A DNA stretch of 64,000 bases, from NCBI GenBank assembly GCA_963920765.1, contig OY987249.1, positions 8,556,817 to 8,620,816 on the forward strand. Reading direction: 5' to 3'. This stretch comes from Ulota crispa (taxonomy: Eukaryota > Streptophyta > Bryopsida > Orthotrichales > Orthotrichaceae). The notes beneath the pieces were generated by a model, which saw only the letters and a program-made list of their open reading frames with translations, made no database searches and was not told where the DNA came from. Shown here piece after piece: positions 34,901-46,723 of this stretch (its first letter is position 1; every line of letters begins with the position of its first letter). The position numbers and the translations under genes were made by a program.

Positions 34901-37900
34901 TACTTGGAATGTGTCAACCTTGTGATTTCAGCTTGCAGACATGGAGAGATTTCATGCTCAAGTGGTTCAACGGCTACAAGCTGAGCTCAATGAAGCTAGA
35001 GAGTCGTCTCAAATGCCGAAAGGCACTGGTAAAGAACGTCAAGGAGCAAGAGAAGAACGGCAAGGTCACGGTGGCAATCATATAGATCTTCAGCGTGAAG
35101 GAAATGACGAAACTGGGGCTAAAGCTTCCATAACCAACAACGAAGGAGTGGTACGCGGCGACCCAGTTATACTTTCACACGGGAATATGGAGGCAGCCAT
35201 GCCGGTGTTCATTCCCCTCGACAATTCTATCAAGGTCGTTGTGTCAATATAAAGCCCCTCTCAGTTTCTCATTCCTCTGTTGTATTTTAGAGTCACTTGC
35301 ATGAAGCAACCAGTTCTCGTGGTGAAGGAATATCATTTTCAGGGGCTCAGATAGATGCTAAGATAGTGCTGATGTAATGAGCAACAATTTTGAGTATCTG
35401 TTGACCTTAATATTGTACAGTAGAATAACCGCTCTCTGTGAAAGTCACTGAGGCTGTTATGATTTATGACATCACGCATGTTTCTAATCCTCAGTGTAAT
35501 CATTGTCAATGCAGCCTGGTTTATTGTGCCATGAGGATTCTTAGGTTCTTGTCGTTTTCAACTCTTCACTATGTGTTCTAACGATATGTTTCAACCGATG
35601 TTTTGTATGGAAATTATGCAGATGGAGCATGCCACTGGACTTCCGGTTGTGCCGTCCTCCGGTGTGGGAGGCTCAAACCCTGTATTGGCCTCCGTTGGAA
35701 TGCCAGTAATTCAGCAGTTTAGTCTCCAGCAACGACCTTTGGTTTCTGTCTCTCAGACTTCTCCTGTTATTCAAACCTCCTTTCCACAGCTGCATGTGCA
35801 TCCTCCTGTGTTGTCTACGCCTCAAGATCATCCTTCTACTCAGCAACAGGTTAGTATCAGCACGCTCTATTCATTCCCTTGAGAGTGGTGTTTTTATGTC
35901 GCATGGAACTGCTTTGTGTGAAGCTCGTTTCTGTATCTGTGGACCCAAATGCGCCTAACTGCAATCTACGAGTTTGCTAATCAGTCCAATTGTTTCTCTT
36001 TTAATGTTAGATAACCTTTGGTTTTACCTCTCAAGAATGATTCGAATTGTCAGATTCAGGTTTAGTCGATCAATATGTTTTACGAAGTTCACTGTTAAGT
36101 CACTTTTCATATATTTAGGGACATTTCTACAGCATTTTCTCTAAGAAATTGTGCTCTTGCTGGTCGTGTACTGGAACATCTGCAGAACCCTCAACAGCAG
36201 CAGCAACAACATCGATCAACTGAAGCCCCACACCTTACTCTTACGTCGTCCTTACCAAAGCATACCATGCAGCCCGGTCAGCCTCAACAGAAACTACTCG
36301 ACCGTGAAGAAGGCCAGCAGCATGGTGGAATTCTACTTTCTCAGTTATCTTCGAAAGCTCAAGCACCTGTATCAACTGCGCAGTCCTCCGTGCCGAAGGG
36401 TCAGGAGGAAGTCGTAGTTCCTGAGGCTGTGAAGCCTCTGCGTGAGGGTCAGAATGTACAGCTACTGTCTCATTCTCCTCAGGATGAGAAGAAAGCAGAG
36501 CACTCCAAGCAACACCACCCTCATTCTTCCCAGCCAGAACGTCAGGTTTGTCTCAATGCTGCACTAAGAATTGCATTTGTACCGCTGATTGTCACGACTG
36601 GTTAACGTCACGAACTAAACTGAGAATTATGCAATTAGGGTATCTACTATGTACAACTTGCATAGGAATATCATCTTTCACTGGACATGGATATGTTTAC
36701 TAATTTTCACTAATGCTGCTCTACCAGGAGCATATTTCGTATCATATCTGTGTGATTAAGAGATATGTTCAGTAATTGGTTATGGCTACTCAAAAAAGTC
36801 ACTGGTGTATATTTGTGCTCCATAAATTTTCGTACCTAAATTGCTTTTGTATCACTATTGATATATGTAGTATGTATATCTAACTAGCTCTGCAGTTTTC
36901 TCTTGATTTTCAGTCCTTCGTGGTCTGGATTAAGTTCTTTTCATGAAGACGGAACATCTCACTTGAAGGTTGACCAAGTCAATGGGCAATTTTTTATAAA
37001 TAAAAACAATTACGACACACTGTTAAGATGTGGTCTTCTAATAGGAGCATTTTAGTCCTTGACCAATCTTCTTGAATATTCTTCCTGCTTATACGTCGTC
37101 TTGAAACGCATGTTGTAGAGATCAGAGCAGCAACAGCATTCTCAAAGTCACAAGCAGGTGACTGTTCAGCAGCATGACGAAGCACGCCAGTTGCAGCATC
37201 AGCAGGGCATTTCAAGTTCCATGCACAATCTTTCTCAAAATGCAACTGCTGGCACAGAAGATAACCAATTGCAACACAAGCCACCGCCAAGTAAGACCAT
37301 CATGACTAAGCCAGTGCCAAGACATCCTGTCACTATACCAGTAAATCCTCAACAGCAGACTGCTCCCGAGCCTATCAAAAACCCAGAGCCTGTTCTTTTG
37401 GATGAGAGAGCTTTGCTTGCTTGTCTTGTACGTGCTGTGCCTGCTGAAGCTAATTCCAAGATCAGTTTGAAATCTACTGTGAGTGTTACTCCAGTTCCTC
37501 CTACTTGTTCTCAACTTGAATATTTTAGATGCGAGAATGTGCCTGGAAGGATTGTGGTCTGGGTTGTGGTTAGTATTGCAGTCTTCGAGAACGTTATTGG
37601 TAATGGATGAAGGATAGTAGCTGAAGAAGTCAATGCGATGGTCGGCGACATGAGGTTTGGGAGCCAAACATCTCTGATACTATGGCGCTTTGCCTTTGTG
37701 TGCAGCTGCCAAATCGTCTTGGAAAAATGCTTGCCCCACTTCATTGGCAGTCATACCGGAAGCAATATGGTCGCCTTGACGAGTTTGTGAGCTCTCATAA
37801 AGAGGTACTCTTTAATTCCTTCATCTAGTGTTTAGAAGTCACTAGCTATCAAAGTCTCTAGAGTTCATTTTTGATCATGAAGGCCATTTGACTCAAATGC

Positions 37901-39152
37901 ATATATCTATTGCTGAATCCTTGAAATTTGGTTTTTCGGATCCTACATCAGGACACATTGTGGAATTTGATATGGGTGTTGATTATATTGTGCAGCTTTT
38001 TGTAATTGAAGATGACTACATTTATTTGAGAGAAGGTGCTCATGCCAAAGTTTCTGCTACTACAGCTGTTGCCAAAGCTGCTGCGGCAGCTGCAGCTGCC
38101 AGTCCAGTAGGATTAGACCGCCTTCCTACTGTAGCAGTTACTCCAGTGGCTCAGGCTTCTCAAATGCAGAGGGGGAAAAATTCAAAAACTACTGGCAAAG
38201 ACGACAGAGCCAGACCACAATCACAGCAGGACAACCTAAACGTTCACAAACGGAGATCGGTTTCTCCACAGCATTCTAAATCAGGAAGTACCCGACAAAA
38301 TTCTGCATCTCGAGGGAATGCGGCAAATGAAGTAGCTGCCCCCACTATTGAAGGTAAACTTGACAGTGGAAGCAACACCACTGGTGAAGATTTTAGTTCC
38401 AATCGTGCGGCTCCAGGAAATACTTCTTCTGTTACAGATAATGGGGAGGCAAACAACTACGGGAGTTCTAGAGCTGGTGGCTATACTGGAAGCAGACAGC
38501 CAAGCAGGTTTGCACCTAAAACATAATTTACTTCAGGGTAAATTTCATGGATACCCCTGAAGTTTGCCATATTTTCATAGATACCCCTGCTTTTTCAGAA
38601 ATTTCACAAATACCCTTGGACTATAATTTTCAGGTATTTGTTTTGTTGTGCATGCCACTTCCCTTCTTCCTTTGTGCACACGCATAACAAGAAAGAAGTA
38701 GTGTGCGCACAAAGTGATAAGGAAGTGACATGCACAACAAAACAAACGCCTGAAATTTGTGATCCAAGGGTATTTATGAAATTTCTGAAAATGCAGGAGT
38801 ATCTACGAAAATATGGCAAACTTCAGGGGTATTCATGAAATTTTCTCTTTACTTTGTAGTTGGTCTCTGTCGAAGTTCTTTGTAATAGCTGTTATTCCAC
38901 GAAGCCTTTGGTTGTTGATTGCAGGATGGAGAATGACTGCCGTGTTCTAATACTTTTATGGTTCTAATAAAGTTGGGTACTCCAAGTTTTTCTTAATTGT
39001 GCTCCATAACTTTTACAGTTGAGATAACTGATGCCTCTGTTGTTTGTGGCAGCCGAAACTCGTATAGCGGATCAGGGCAATACCGAAAGCAGGATAACCA
39101 CTACAGGTCCCCGACTCAAGATAGTCGGTCCTCATCAACTCCATCTCAGTGA
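31997..39152 (+). CDS. plant coiled-coil, Gln-rich protein with a C-terminal winged-helix-like module
   Basis: Thirteen coding exons join in frame: 31997-32344, 32957-33208, 33625-33726, 33869-33924, 34070-34214, 34409-34588, 34932-35234, 35622-35849, 36186-36545, 37119-37478, 37706-37804, 37996-38507, 39053-39152. All junctions are GT..AG, and the product is 1014 residues ending RSSSTPSQ. Residues 1-116 are Gly/Ser/basic and disordered. About 130-400 is a charged coiled coil (e.g. WAKDGLLREQTNELASLR, AQAWMARAQELDAYH). About 400-745 is Gln/Pro-rich. About 746-850 is a compact module (LLDERALLACLVRAVP .. LPNRLGKMLAPLHW .. LFVIEDDYIYLREG) followed by an Ala run and a Ser/basic tail. I recall this architecture from uncharacterised proteins across land plants, the C-terminal part resembling a plant domain of unknown function and, in outline, a LOTUS/OST-HTH winged helix. 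Function is unknown; a scaffold or RNA-associated role would be a guess. Confidence 0.85.
38534..38847. mobile_element. 314-bp hairpin MITE inside the last intron of the coiled-coil gene (hAT-like)
   Basis: The left end is CAGGGTAAATTTCATGGATA and the right end, reverse-complemented, GAGAAAATTTCATGAATACC. The arms pair closely over about 120 bp (CCCTGAAGTTTGCCATATTTTC, broken by few mismatches) to a loop near 38690. Flanks carry TTTACTT at 38527-38533 and 38848-38854, seven matching bases where hAT elements make eight. It starts only 26 bp after the donor at 38508. Confidence 0.75.
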
Positions 39153-40019
39153 GGTACGTTGATCTGGGTTCCTACCTCCCAGGAAATGACACGTGTAACT
39201 AGTTATTAAAGAGGACAGTCACCTTTAGGTCAACTTACTGTTTGGCTTTAGTTGTGACTCTTGTAGTTCAGTGTCATATGTGAACCGCAACACCCCCAAG
39301 ATCTTCTGTGAGGTTTTTAACTTAATTGCTGTTAATGCATATAAGCTTACATACCTTAGATCCTTTTGAAGCTCAACGTTGGTATTAGCCACCTAGTGAT
39401 TGGAGATACTGACAAGATCTGGTATCGACCATAAGGTTCTCCTTGCTGAGTAGACGAAACCTCTCATTATTTATTGACTTTTTCCGGAATTGTGCAGCAA
39501 ATTAAAGTGGTTAATCGATACCCTGGTTGAGAGCGTTCACGATGGAGCTTTCCTCAACCTCTGATTTGCAGCCCCAAAGTTTAACGACTCTACAATAACT
39601 GGGCTTCCTGTGCTGCAGCACGGTCTTTTGTTTGCAATTATGCACAGCTCGGTTATTCAGGAAAGAAAATAGTTCAAGCAGATTTCACTTGCTAATATGC
39701 AAGTTTTTCACCTCTTTTTTTTTACCCGTTTCTTATTTCGACGGACAGTTTCGTTTTCCCATTCGTCAGACAGGTTTTGAATTTCAGGTATCTTTCTTTT
39801 TTTCGTTGGGCGCCAGCCCTAGCGGTAGCAGCACCTTCTCATCGTTTGTGGAAATACAACTATTTCTCCGGAGGGTTCCCAAAGGACCTGTCTCTTGATC
39901 GATATTTTGCAGTTTGGGTCTTGTGTTCGTTTTCATGCCAGGTACATGTCTTCTTCCGAAGGATACATGCTGTTAACATGGCTTATTTGTTCTCGTGTTC
40001 TTTGTCTCTCAATACCATA
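39153..40019 (+). other. 3' UTR and downstream region of the coiled-coil gene
   Basis: The stop codon is followed at once by a donor-like CAGTGAG/GTACGT (39154), and an acceptor-like GTGCAG occurs at 39497, so a 3' UTR intron is possible. Composition stays gene-like to about 39950. I cannot place a polyadenylation site with confidence. Short frames here are not believed. Confidence 0.35.
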
Positions 40020-40393
40020 CCGACCCATACCAACCCGCAAATTAAAACTCTTCATAACTTACATCTCATCAATCAAAATTGAATGATTCAAAGTTTCCAT
40101 TGAATGATTCAAAGTTTCCTATGTATATGTAAATCTAAAGAACCAATTTCAGATTTTTAATTTAAAAAATGTAATAAATTTTTTTGGATAGCTTGCCCTC
40201 CCCTATTCTACAAGTATGCATGTACAACTTTCTCAATAAATGTTGGAATGAAGAAAAAAATTAGATGTCCATGCATATTTTTGAATTCCCCATCTTCCAT
40301 AAAATTTTCAAAAAATTACAAAAAATAGTTTAGTTGTAAGTACATGCCTGAAATTCCATTTGTCCTTTGAGGGGACAGGTAGGCCTTTAGGGG
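40020..40393. repeat. right half of the dispersed TTAA-ended repeat
   Basis: Matches 3890-4221 and the right arm of 53015-53726 (ACTTCTCATAAC..CATCTCATCAATCAAAATTGAATGATT, TAGTACATGCC, CCATTTGTCC). It ends CCTTTAGGGG before TTAA at 40394-40397. A 23-bp segment (TTGAATGATTCAAAGTTTCC-type) is locally duplicated at 40078-40118. The left half is absent. Confidence 0.55.
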
Positions 40394-40416
40394 TTAATAT
40401 GCACATCTTTCCATTC

Positions 40417-40828
40417 GGGACCAACTAGGTGGACACCCCCCAATTGCTATGCGGACATCCTCCATAGTCAAATCTATTAAATTTGAGATTATTATTACGT
40501 TGAAATATGAAATAAAATCAAAATAATACTTTAGCGTACATTTGCATTTACAAGTGTTTCAACATACAACAAATTTGTCTCATTTGTGACATGGCTAGGA
40601 GTCAAACTAGTTGCTCCCTTCATTTACTAGTTTGACTCTTGACCATTGACCATGTCACAAATGAGACAAATTTGTTGTATGTTTGCAGCACTTGTAAACA
40701 CAAATGTACGCTAAAGTATTGCTTTGATTTTATTTCATATTTCAAAGTAATAATAATCTCAAATTTAATAGATTTGGGTATGGGGGGTGTCCGCATAGCA
40801 ATTGGGGGGTGTCCATCTAGTCGGTCCC
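40417..40828. mobile_element. 412-bp hairpin MITE with 8-bp target duplication (hAT type)
   Basis: TTCCATTC flanks both sides (40409-40416, 40829-40836), an exact 8-bp duplication as made by hAT transposases. The TIRs start GGGACCAACTAGGTGGACAC and GGGACCGACTAGATGGACAC and continue through CCCCCAATTGCTATGCGGACA. The arms then pair over almost the whole element (CAAATTTGTCTCATTTGTGACATG and partner) to a loop near 40622. Non-coding. Confidence 0.9.
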
Positions 40829-40836
40829 TTCCATTC

Positions 40837-41823
40837 AACAAGCATTTCCAAAAAAAATTCTAAATTCCTTTGTAAAGATTTTAATGTTAGGATGACCATG
40901 TCCAAATTTTGTAAAAAAGATATTCTCTAAGACAACTAAATTTTGCTACTGTGACTCACATATAGTGACCAAGTATATATTTTTGAGCATGATGATGCAT
41001 TTGCTTTGCCAAAAAAGCAAATTAAAAAGTAGAGACATCTATTTTACAAACTTTGGTCCTACCGCATCACATTGAACTCTTTATCAATCATAACTTTGTT
41101 ATTCAATGGTTTTTTTTTAACATGAAGAAAGCTCATATGGATGTTTCCTACTTACCCATTCAATCAAATCTCAAAAGTTCTATCACCAAATTTCTTTTAG
41201 ACAATTTTCATGTAAAATCATGAATTTAAGATAGTAATTCACCAAAAATGGAATTTTTGTTTTCAAGAATCAAAATTTGATATGCTTGATTGAGATTGCA
41301 TAAGAATCAAATATTCATGATTGAAAACAACAAAAGTCTGATTTTACTTTGCATCATACTTTGCATTATAAGAAGTTCTTTGATTAACAAAATAGGCATT
41401 TAAGTAACAATATTTCCAGGTGCTATATAGAAGTTAGTTTGTCCCAAAATAATTGTGCTTCCTAGTTGCAACCATTGCTTGCACTCCAATTGGTGCAATT
41501 GTCCTTTATGCACCGATCCTTTTGGTAAATAGAAAACAAGGAGCATCAATTCTGGAATGTGGTAAATGCTTAGGTTAACCAAAGTTAAGATAATTAAAAC
41601 TTCAAAACCATGTACGGAACTCTAGAAGTTTGGTATGTCATATAGTAAATCGTGTATTATATAACGTAAGCATTTATGTCAAAAAGTAATAATAACCAAG
41701 ATAATCACATACTATCAAAGTTTGAAATGTCCATTTAATTCAACTTCAGTAGGTCACATTGAAGAGGTCAAAGTTAGGAAATATGGACTTACTAAATTAA
41801 ATAATCATTGATTGTCTATTTGG
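40837..41823. other. AT-rich intergenic sequence
   Basis: No gene or repeat boundary recognised. One 60-codon minus-strand frame (41582-41400) has no recognisable content. Confidence 0.4.
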
Positions 41824-42204
41824 GCACTGATATGAGTACCACACCCTTTGAACTACTATACCATACTCATCAAAAATCTGAATTTGAGAATTTTGAATTC
41901 AAATTTGGACTTAGAGACCATGATTTAGTCTAAAATCATAAAAAGAAGTTGTAATTCAACAACACCTAATGAAAATATCTTTTTTTACAAACAATAGTAA
42001 AAGTAACACTTTTTTTCCTAACTAAACTTTTTCATTGGGTGTTGTTGAATTGTAAATTTTTTATGGTTTTAGACTAAATCATGGTCTCTAAGTCCAAATC
42101 TGAATTCTAAATTCTCAAATTCAGCTTTTGGTAGAAATCTGAAATTTACCCTGGGGTGTGATGTGGTACAATAGTTCAAAGGGTGTAGTATACATATCAA
42201 TTCC
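41824..42204. mobile_element. hairpin MITE, third copy of the 11715 family
   Basis: The arms share GAATTTGAGAATTTTGAATTC, AGAGACCATGATTTAGTCTA and CAACAACACCTAATGAAAA with 11715-12121. The right end is ATATCAATTCC as there; the left end is diverged (CACTGATATGAGTACCACAC). No target duplication was identified. Confidence 0.65.
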
Positions 42205-44496
42205 CCGTCTATTTTTGCTATAATTATATTTGAGATAGGAATAATTACATTTACATATGCTCGTTGAATAACGACTTGGGGGAAACCAATGTCTTAGACC
42301 TATGGTAATTATGTTTCAAAATTTCGGTAATTTACACTTTTTCCTACTTTCATCCATTTTGGGCACTCATTTGCATTTTTGTGGACATCATTGTGCTCTT
42401 TTGCAAGGTCCAATCTTGTTTGTGAATTTTTTTTTAAAGATTATTTGTGTTAGTTGCTTGACATTTATTATACACTAAAGTGTACGTTAAGGTTTCTCAT
42501 CTTGTCTATGCAAATATTTTATCATTCAAAAAACAAGTGTCTTTCATCCCAACCAAAATTTCTGCATTTCAACAGAGGATTCTTTGGTTATATCTTCTCT
42601 AAATAACTATTACAAGAAGGTAATAGAGAGATTTCTCTTGCTTAATTTACCTAATTGCAAATAAAATCTGAAAGTCTTGAACTTGTGGTTTTATATCTTT
42701 GTTATCCAAATTAGCCTTGTTAACACTACAAAAAGTGAACCAACTCATTGGTAATAATCTTGTTTGGCACTGCCTAATCTATCAATGAAATATGTTGACA
42801 ATTTGCATAAAGTTTTAGACTTTCACAGAGAAGCAGTGGATGTTTACATTTAACACGTATTTCATTACATTGATAAGTTTTGAAAAAACATACAGCTTCA
42901 AACATAATATTCATGGTGAACATCTTTGCTTTACTTACTTTCCATGGTAGCTATAAGAACTTGTGGATCCTCTTGGCAAAAGTATTTTTGAAGATCCACA
43001 AGTCACGTCTCAAAAGTTTCTTTGTCTTATTAAAGTATTTGCACCCAAGTTTGCAACCGTGAGCTGCCTAAAGCAACCATCAAAGGTGCAACCAAGACTA
43101 CGAGCATCTCCTGCACCACGTTTAAAGAAGTGCTTGGAAATTAGGTTTGGAGGGGACGGGAGCAACAAGTAGCACAACAAGGCGTGAAGTTCCTGTGCAG
43201 TCTAGAAGGTTTAAGGGACTGCACCTACCTTAGAACAAATCGCAAGGGTACGTCTGGCAATGCAGGATGAACATTGCGTGAACAATGCTTTTCAAAGACC
43301 GTGAAGGGTGATTGGAGAAAGCTCAAATTTGACGTGAAAGTGGCCAACCTTGAAAGGCCTCGCTCCCGCACATTGACAAGTACAATGTTGTTGGAGACTT
43401 GAATTGTAGGAATCGTTACTTGTTGAACGCAAAGGGCTGTTTTAACATGCTGAGGAGATGCTCAAAGGGCTTGCTAGATTCTCAAACACTTCACTGTCAC
43501 CATAAAACAAATATAGATGGAGGACAAGTGCTAAATTTTAACCACAAGCCTTTGTTACTAACCAAACAACAAACTTTGTCCATCTTAGATTTGGGCAAGT
43601 TATCAAATTATCTAAACCCTAAACATTTGAGAGCATTTTTGAGCAACAATTGAGCAAGCAATAAGGTGCGCCAAACATAGCATGCACGTAAAGTGTGTAG
43701 TACTTTGAATGTGTCTTGCAATGTAACTTCTCTCTAACAAGGAGGGGCTTTGAGTGACATTTAGATGAGTTCACCTCAAAATAGCACCTCATGTGAGCTT
43801 GTCACTTGAAGTTGAAAATAAGGCAAACTTCAGTTGGGATACTTTCTAAGGTGGGATCTTAGGAAACATAGGAGGGCCTTGGAATGGGAGCATAAAGGTA
43901 TGTCACCAAATTTTGTAACTTGGTGGCATTGAAGTAAGCTAAAGCAAGGCTTAAAAGACAATTAGAGAAGTGTTGGAAGTCCTCACTCTAGATTTAGTCT
44001 TTGGAGCTAAATTATGGGGACTTGAGGGTAAAACAAAGATAATCTTCTAAAAGGAGGATTCTACCATGAGGTGCACTTTTCCTCCTTACTTTAGCATTAG
44101 ATGGGGGAACTACTTGGGCTAAAGTGAGGAGCTGTAAGAGTAAGTTTTGAGTTGGTGGTAACTTCGAGTTGCCGGTTCTAATAGAGGATTGAACCCTCGA
44201 CTAAGGCAAAAACAAAAATAACATAACCTTGGGTACCCTGGATTTTGTGTAAGATAAAACATACCGGACTAAGTATAGAGAGTTGAATGAGACTTTATTT
44301 TAAACTAATTAGGGTGGATCCCCTAGATTAGTCTCAAGAGAGTTTATTCTAAAGTTGTGAATTGCTTAAGGTACTAACAATGTGGGTTAACAATGTGGGT
44401 TATTTGTGTAGGTGGCTTTGGCAAAGGATTCTAAGTGTTGGAGGGATTTGAAGAAGCAACTGTCTTAAACAATTCACAACTCTAGAGTAAATTTCT
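42205..44496. other. intergenic sequence with an unexplained less AT-rich patch
   Basis: Mostly AT-rich. From about 43000 to 43660 GC content rises and short plus-strand frames occur (42963-43172, 43399-43653), none with a recognisable domain or credible splice context. This could be a decayed transposon interior or gene fragment. Confidence 0.35.
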
Positions 44497-44500
44497 TTAA

Positions 44501-44728
44501 CCCTTGAACTACCAAGTAACCCTTTGCAACTAGTACAATAAAGAGTATTTTTCTTGTAGTGCATGCACACCTTTATTACATTTGAGATCAACAAGGAAGT
44601 TAGAATATAGATCAATGATGTTCTAGTGAAATAGTCAAGATCCCAAATTAAAACTTTTTGTTGGTAGCAAATGCCAGTTATACAACAACGTACATAGTAT
44701 GTATTATAGTAATTCGGTTGTTCAAGGG
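44501..44728. mobile_element. 228-bp TTAA-flanked MITE, fourth copy
   Basis: TTAA at 44497-44500 and 44729-44732. The ends are CCCTTGAACTACCAAG and, reverse-complemented, CCCTTGAACAACCG. The interior is collinear with 30267-30487 (ACACCTTTATTACATTTGAG, GATCAACAAGGAAGTTAGAA, TAGTCAAGATCCCAAATTAA, TTGGTAGCAAATGCCA). Confidence 0.7.
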
Positions 44729-44866
44729 TTAAATCTACTCCAAAGAGTTCACTTGATTAACCTAAGATAAAATCTTATTCATATCCCAATACTTGATCTA
44801 GAGTGTTCCAAAGATTCTAAATATGGGAAGGTATAACATCCCTCCATGATGAGGGAATTTGAATAA

Positions 44867-45190
44867 TAGGGGGCTTCAAAATTAAATTTTTTCAGGTGGC
44901 TCACAAATTCACTTCTGTAAGTTCACTAGTGAACTGCAAGGTGACTCACCTCTAGACTTCACTCCTAACATGATTCACGTGAGGAGTGAACTTCAAAACT
45001 CACTTTTGTGGCTTCGCAGGGCTCATTCACCTGCTTCCTCAAACCTCAAAACTTTATTTTTAGAAACTTCCACAAACTCACAAGTGTCTCAAACTTTGCA
45101 CGTGCAAGGGAACAAAAACAATTCACTAGTGAGCAGAGATCTTGTGAGGTGAGAAATTCAAAGGCCAAATTTTATGTTTGAAACCCCCTA
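44867..45190. mobile_element. ~320-bp TIR element with GGGGG ends
   Basis: The left end is TAGGGGGCTTCAAAATTAAA and the right end, reverse-complemented, TAGGGGGTTTCAAACATAAA. TA borders both GGGGG termini, compatible with a TA target duplication, but other readings of the boundary are possible. The interior contains repeated GTGA..TTCAC phrases and no believable coding sequence. Confidence 0.5.
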
Positions 45191-45384
45191 ATATTTGGAT
45201 GAGTTCATTTTGGAGTAGCATTAGGTGTGATTTTTTCCCTTGAAGTTGGAAATGGAGCGGATTCTAGTTGGGTGATGCAAGAGAGATGGAAAAACAAGAC
45301 AAAAAAAATGTGGTGCTAAAGTCTACCTCAGTGGAAGACAACTAAAATGGGAGGGCTAGTAAGAGCCTAAGAGCTTCTCCAGAA

Positions 45385-45600
45385 AGAAAGCCAAAAAACT
45401 TGAAATTAAGGTTGCCAAAGAAAGTTGCAAGTGTTTCAAGCGTGACAAGCAATGGCATTTTGCTAAGGAATGTCACGGTGGTAACAGTTGTCACCATGAC
45501 ACTTTTTGACAAAATGCCCACGTTTGCAACACTTGAGACATTTGCCACTTTATTACACATCTCTGGTTTCAAGCTTTTTGGTTTTCTTTGTAGGTAAGCT
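45385..45600. repeat. inverted pair of zinc-knuckle-coding fragments
   Basis: Two arms of about 100 bp face each other around 45488. On the plus strand 45426-45473 reads CKCFKRDKQWHFAKEC, a damaged CCHC knuckle. On the minus strand 45540-45499 reads CLKCCKRGHFVKKC, which fits C-x2-C-x4-H-x4-C exactly. Such knuckles occur in retroelement Gag and in some cellular proteins. No longer frame surrounds either arm, so these are fragments, probably carried in a MITE-like hairpin. Confidence 0.5.
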
Positions 45601-46450
45601 TAGCTCTTACTAACCCATCCACCTTCAGTTGTTTTAAATTTGCGTTTCTGAAACATATCTTTTTGCTCACCTTTTGTAATAGATTTTGCACCAATTTCTT
45701 GCATACCTTATTTCCTCACCATCTCTTCCATCACCTAACCGAAGTTTGCTCCATTTCCAACTCCAAATGAGATGTTCACACTCAATACTTCTCCATGGTG
45801 AGCTAACCCAAATATCACTCTAAGCACCTCTATGTTGGAGGAACATTACACCCTCTTACACTTACTCTACATGTGTCTTGCATGTGCGAATGCTCGGCTC
45901 CGAGGGGTTCTAGCTCACAACAATCCTACAACACAAGATGATATTCTTCGTCACTGGATATTAGTAGATGTTCTGCAAAACATTCAACTCTCATAGTAAC
46001 ACGTAGTATCTTATTGGCAATGTTAGTGTTCAGCAAACCTATGACCACTGCAGTATTACTGAACCGTAGAATAAATTACTAGGTGAAGAAATAATAACCC
46101 ATAATTTCAGATTTGAAACCTTGCAAATTAATTCATTTGGAACGCCTATAAGTCCAGACTTAATTTAAGATTTAAGTAGCTTCTTCTGATTTAACAAAAT
46201 TGCAAAAAACTAAGTTCTCGTGATACGCTCTTACATTCAGGAGCAGTAATTAGATTTATTGCCACCAGGGCAAAATCAAAAAATATCTGAAGCAGGTCAA
46301 CTCGATACAAATGTAGGAAAATTTGTATACCAAATTTTGAAAAATGCTAAATCACCTCAGAAACTGAAACTGGAACAAAGAAATTATTATCGACTATTGC
46401 AATTTTGTGGTACTTGACCTAAGATCCTAACCCTAACAGAAACACTGATC
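45601..46450 (-). other. unassigned sequence downstream of the snoRNA cluster
   Basis: From about 46150 the sequence is less repeat-like and may be the 3' part of the snoRNA precursor, which runs leftward. A small hairpin-forming TTGCCACCAGGGCAA lies at about 46260-46275, but I could not fit a C/D or H/ACA model to it. No protein gene is seen. Confidence 0.3.
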
Positions 46451-46540
46451 GCAAGCAAAGCGCTCAGAATTACAGTTATAATGAGTTATCATCACCAGTA
46501 TCAGGCTTTGATGGTAAAATAATCATCACTGCAAGCTTGC
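46451..46540 (-). ncRNA. C/D box snoRNA, predicted guide for 18S rRNA near U121-U123
   Basis: All four boxes are perfect on the minus strand: C GTGATGA (46529-46523), D' CTGA (46504-46501), C' GTGATGA (46495-46489), D CTGA (46467-46464). D' and C' are 5 nt apart. Outer GCAAGC/GCTTGC can pair. Upstream of D', TACCATCAAA is complementary to TTTGATGGTA, which I recall from plant 18S rRNA just after CAGTTATAG; the guide upstream of D contains TATAACTG, matching that neighbouring stretch. Box-D-plus-5 counting points to a U in TTTG. Length about 90 nt, normal for the class. It lies in a cluster with three other candidates on the same strand. Confidence 0.7.
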
Positions 46541-46607
46541 GGCCACATGCACGACCAGACAAAAGTTTGAAGTAACCATCAACACATAAAACTAATACAA
46601 AAAAAAG

Positions 46608-46683
46608 GCCTTCAGGGTCTGCTTAGTGTCAACAGTGCCTTTCGGCAATCAGGTCTCAAAGATTATAGACAACATCACAAGGC
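46608..46683 (-). ncRNA. C/D box snoRNA, predicted guide for 18S rRNA C38
   Basis: On the minus strand: C-like GTGATGT (46678-46672, last base off consensus), D' CTGA (46652-46649), D CTGA (46615-46612). A short terminal stem pairs GCCT with AGGC, and an internal TGCCGAAAGGCA forms a GAAA-loop hairpin between D' and D. Immediately upstream of D', the guide pairs with GTCTCAAAGATTA, 13 nt that I recall verbatim from the 5' part of plant 18S rRNA. Counting five bases from D' selects the second C of GTCTC, position 38 in the plant numbering I remember. The D guide (GACACTAAGCAGACC) has no target I recognise. Confidence 0.6.
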
Positions 46684-46723
46684 GCTAATCCAAAACTCCA
46701 TAAGTTAAAACAATTTAAATGCG

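Noticed and set aside
46255-46285. Possible H/ACA snoRNA hairpin around TTGCCACCAGGGCAA
   Set aside because: No second hairpin, H box or ACA tail in acceptable positions could be found.
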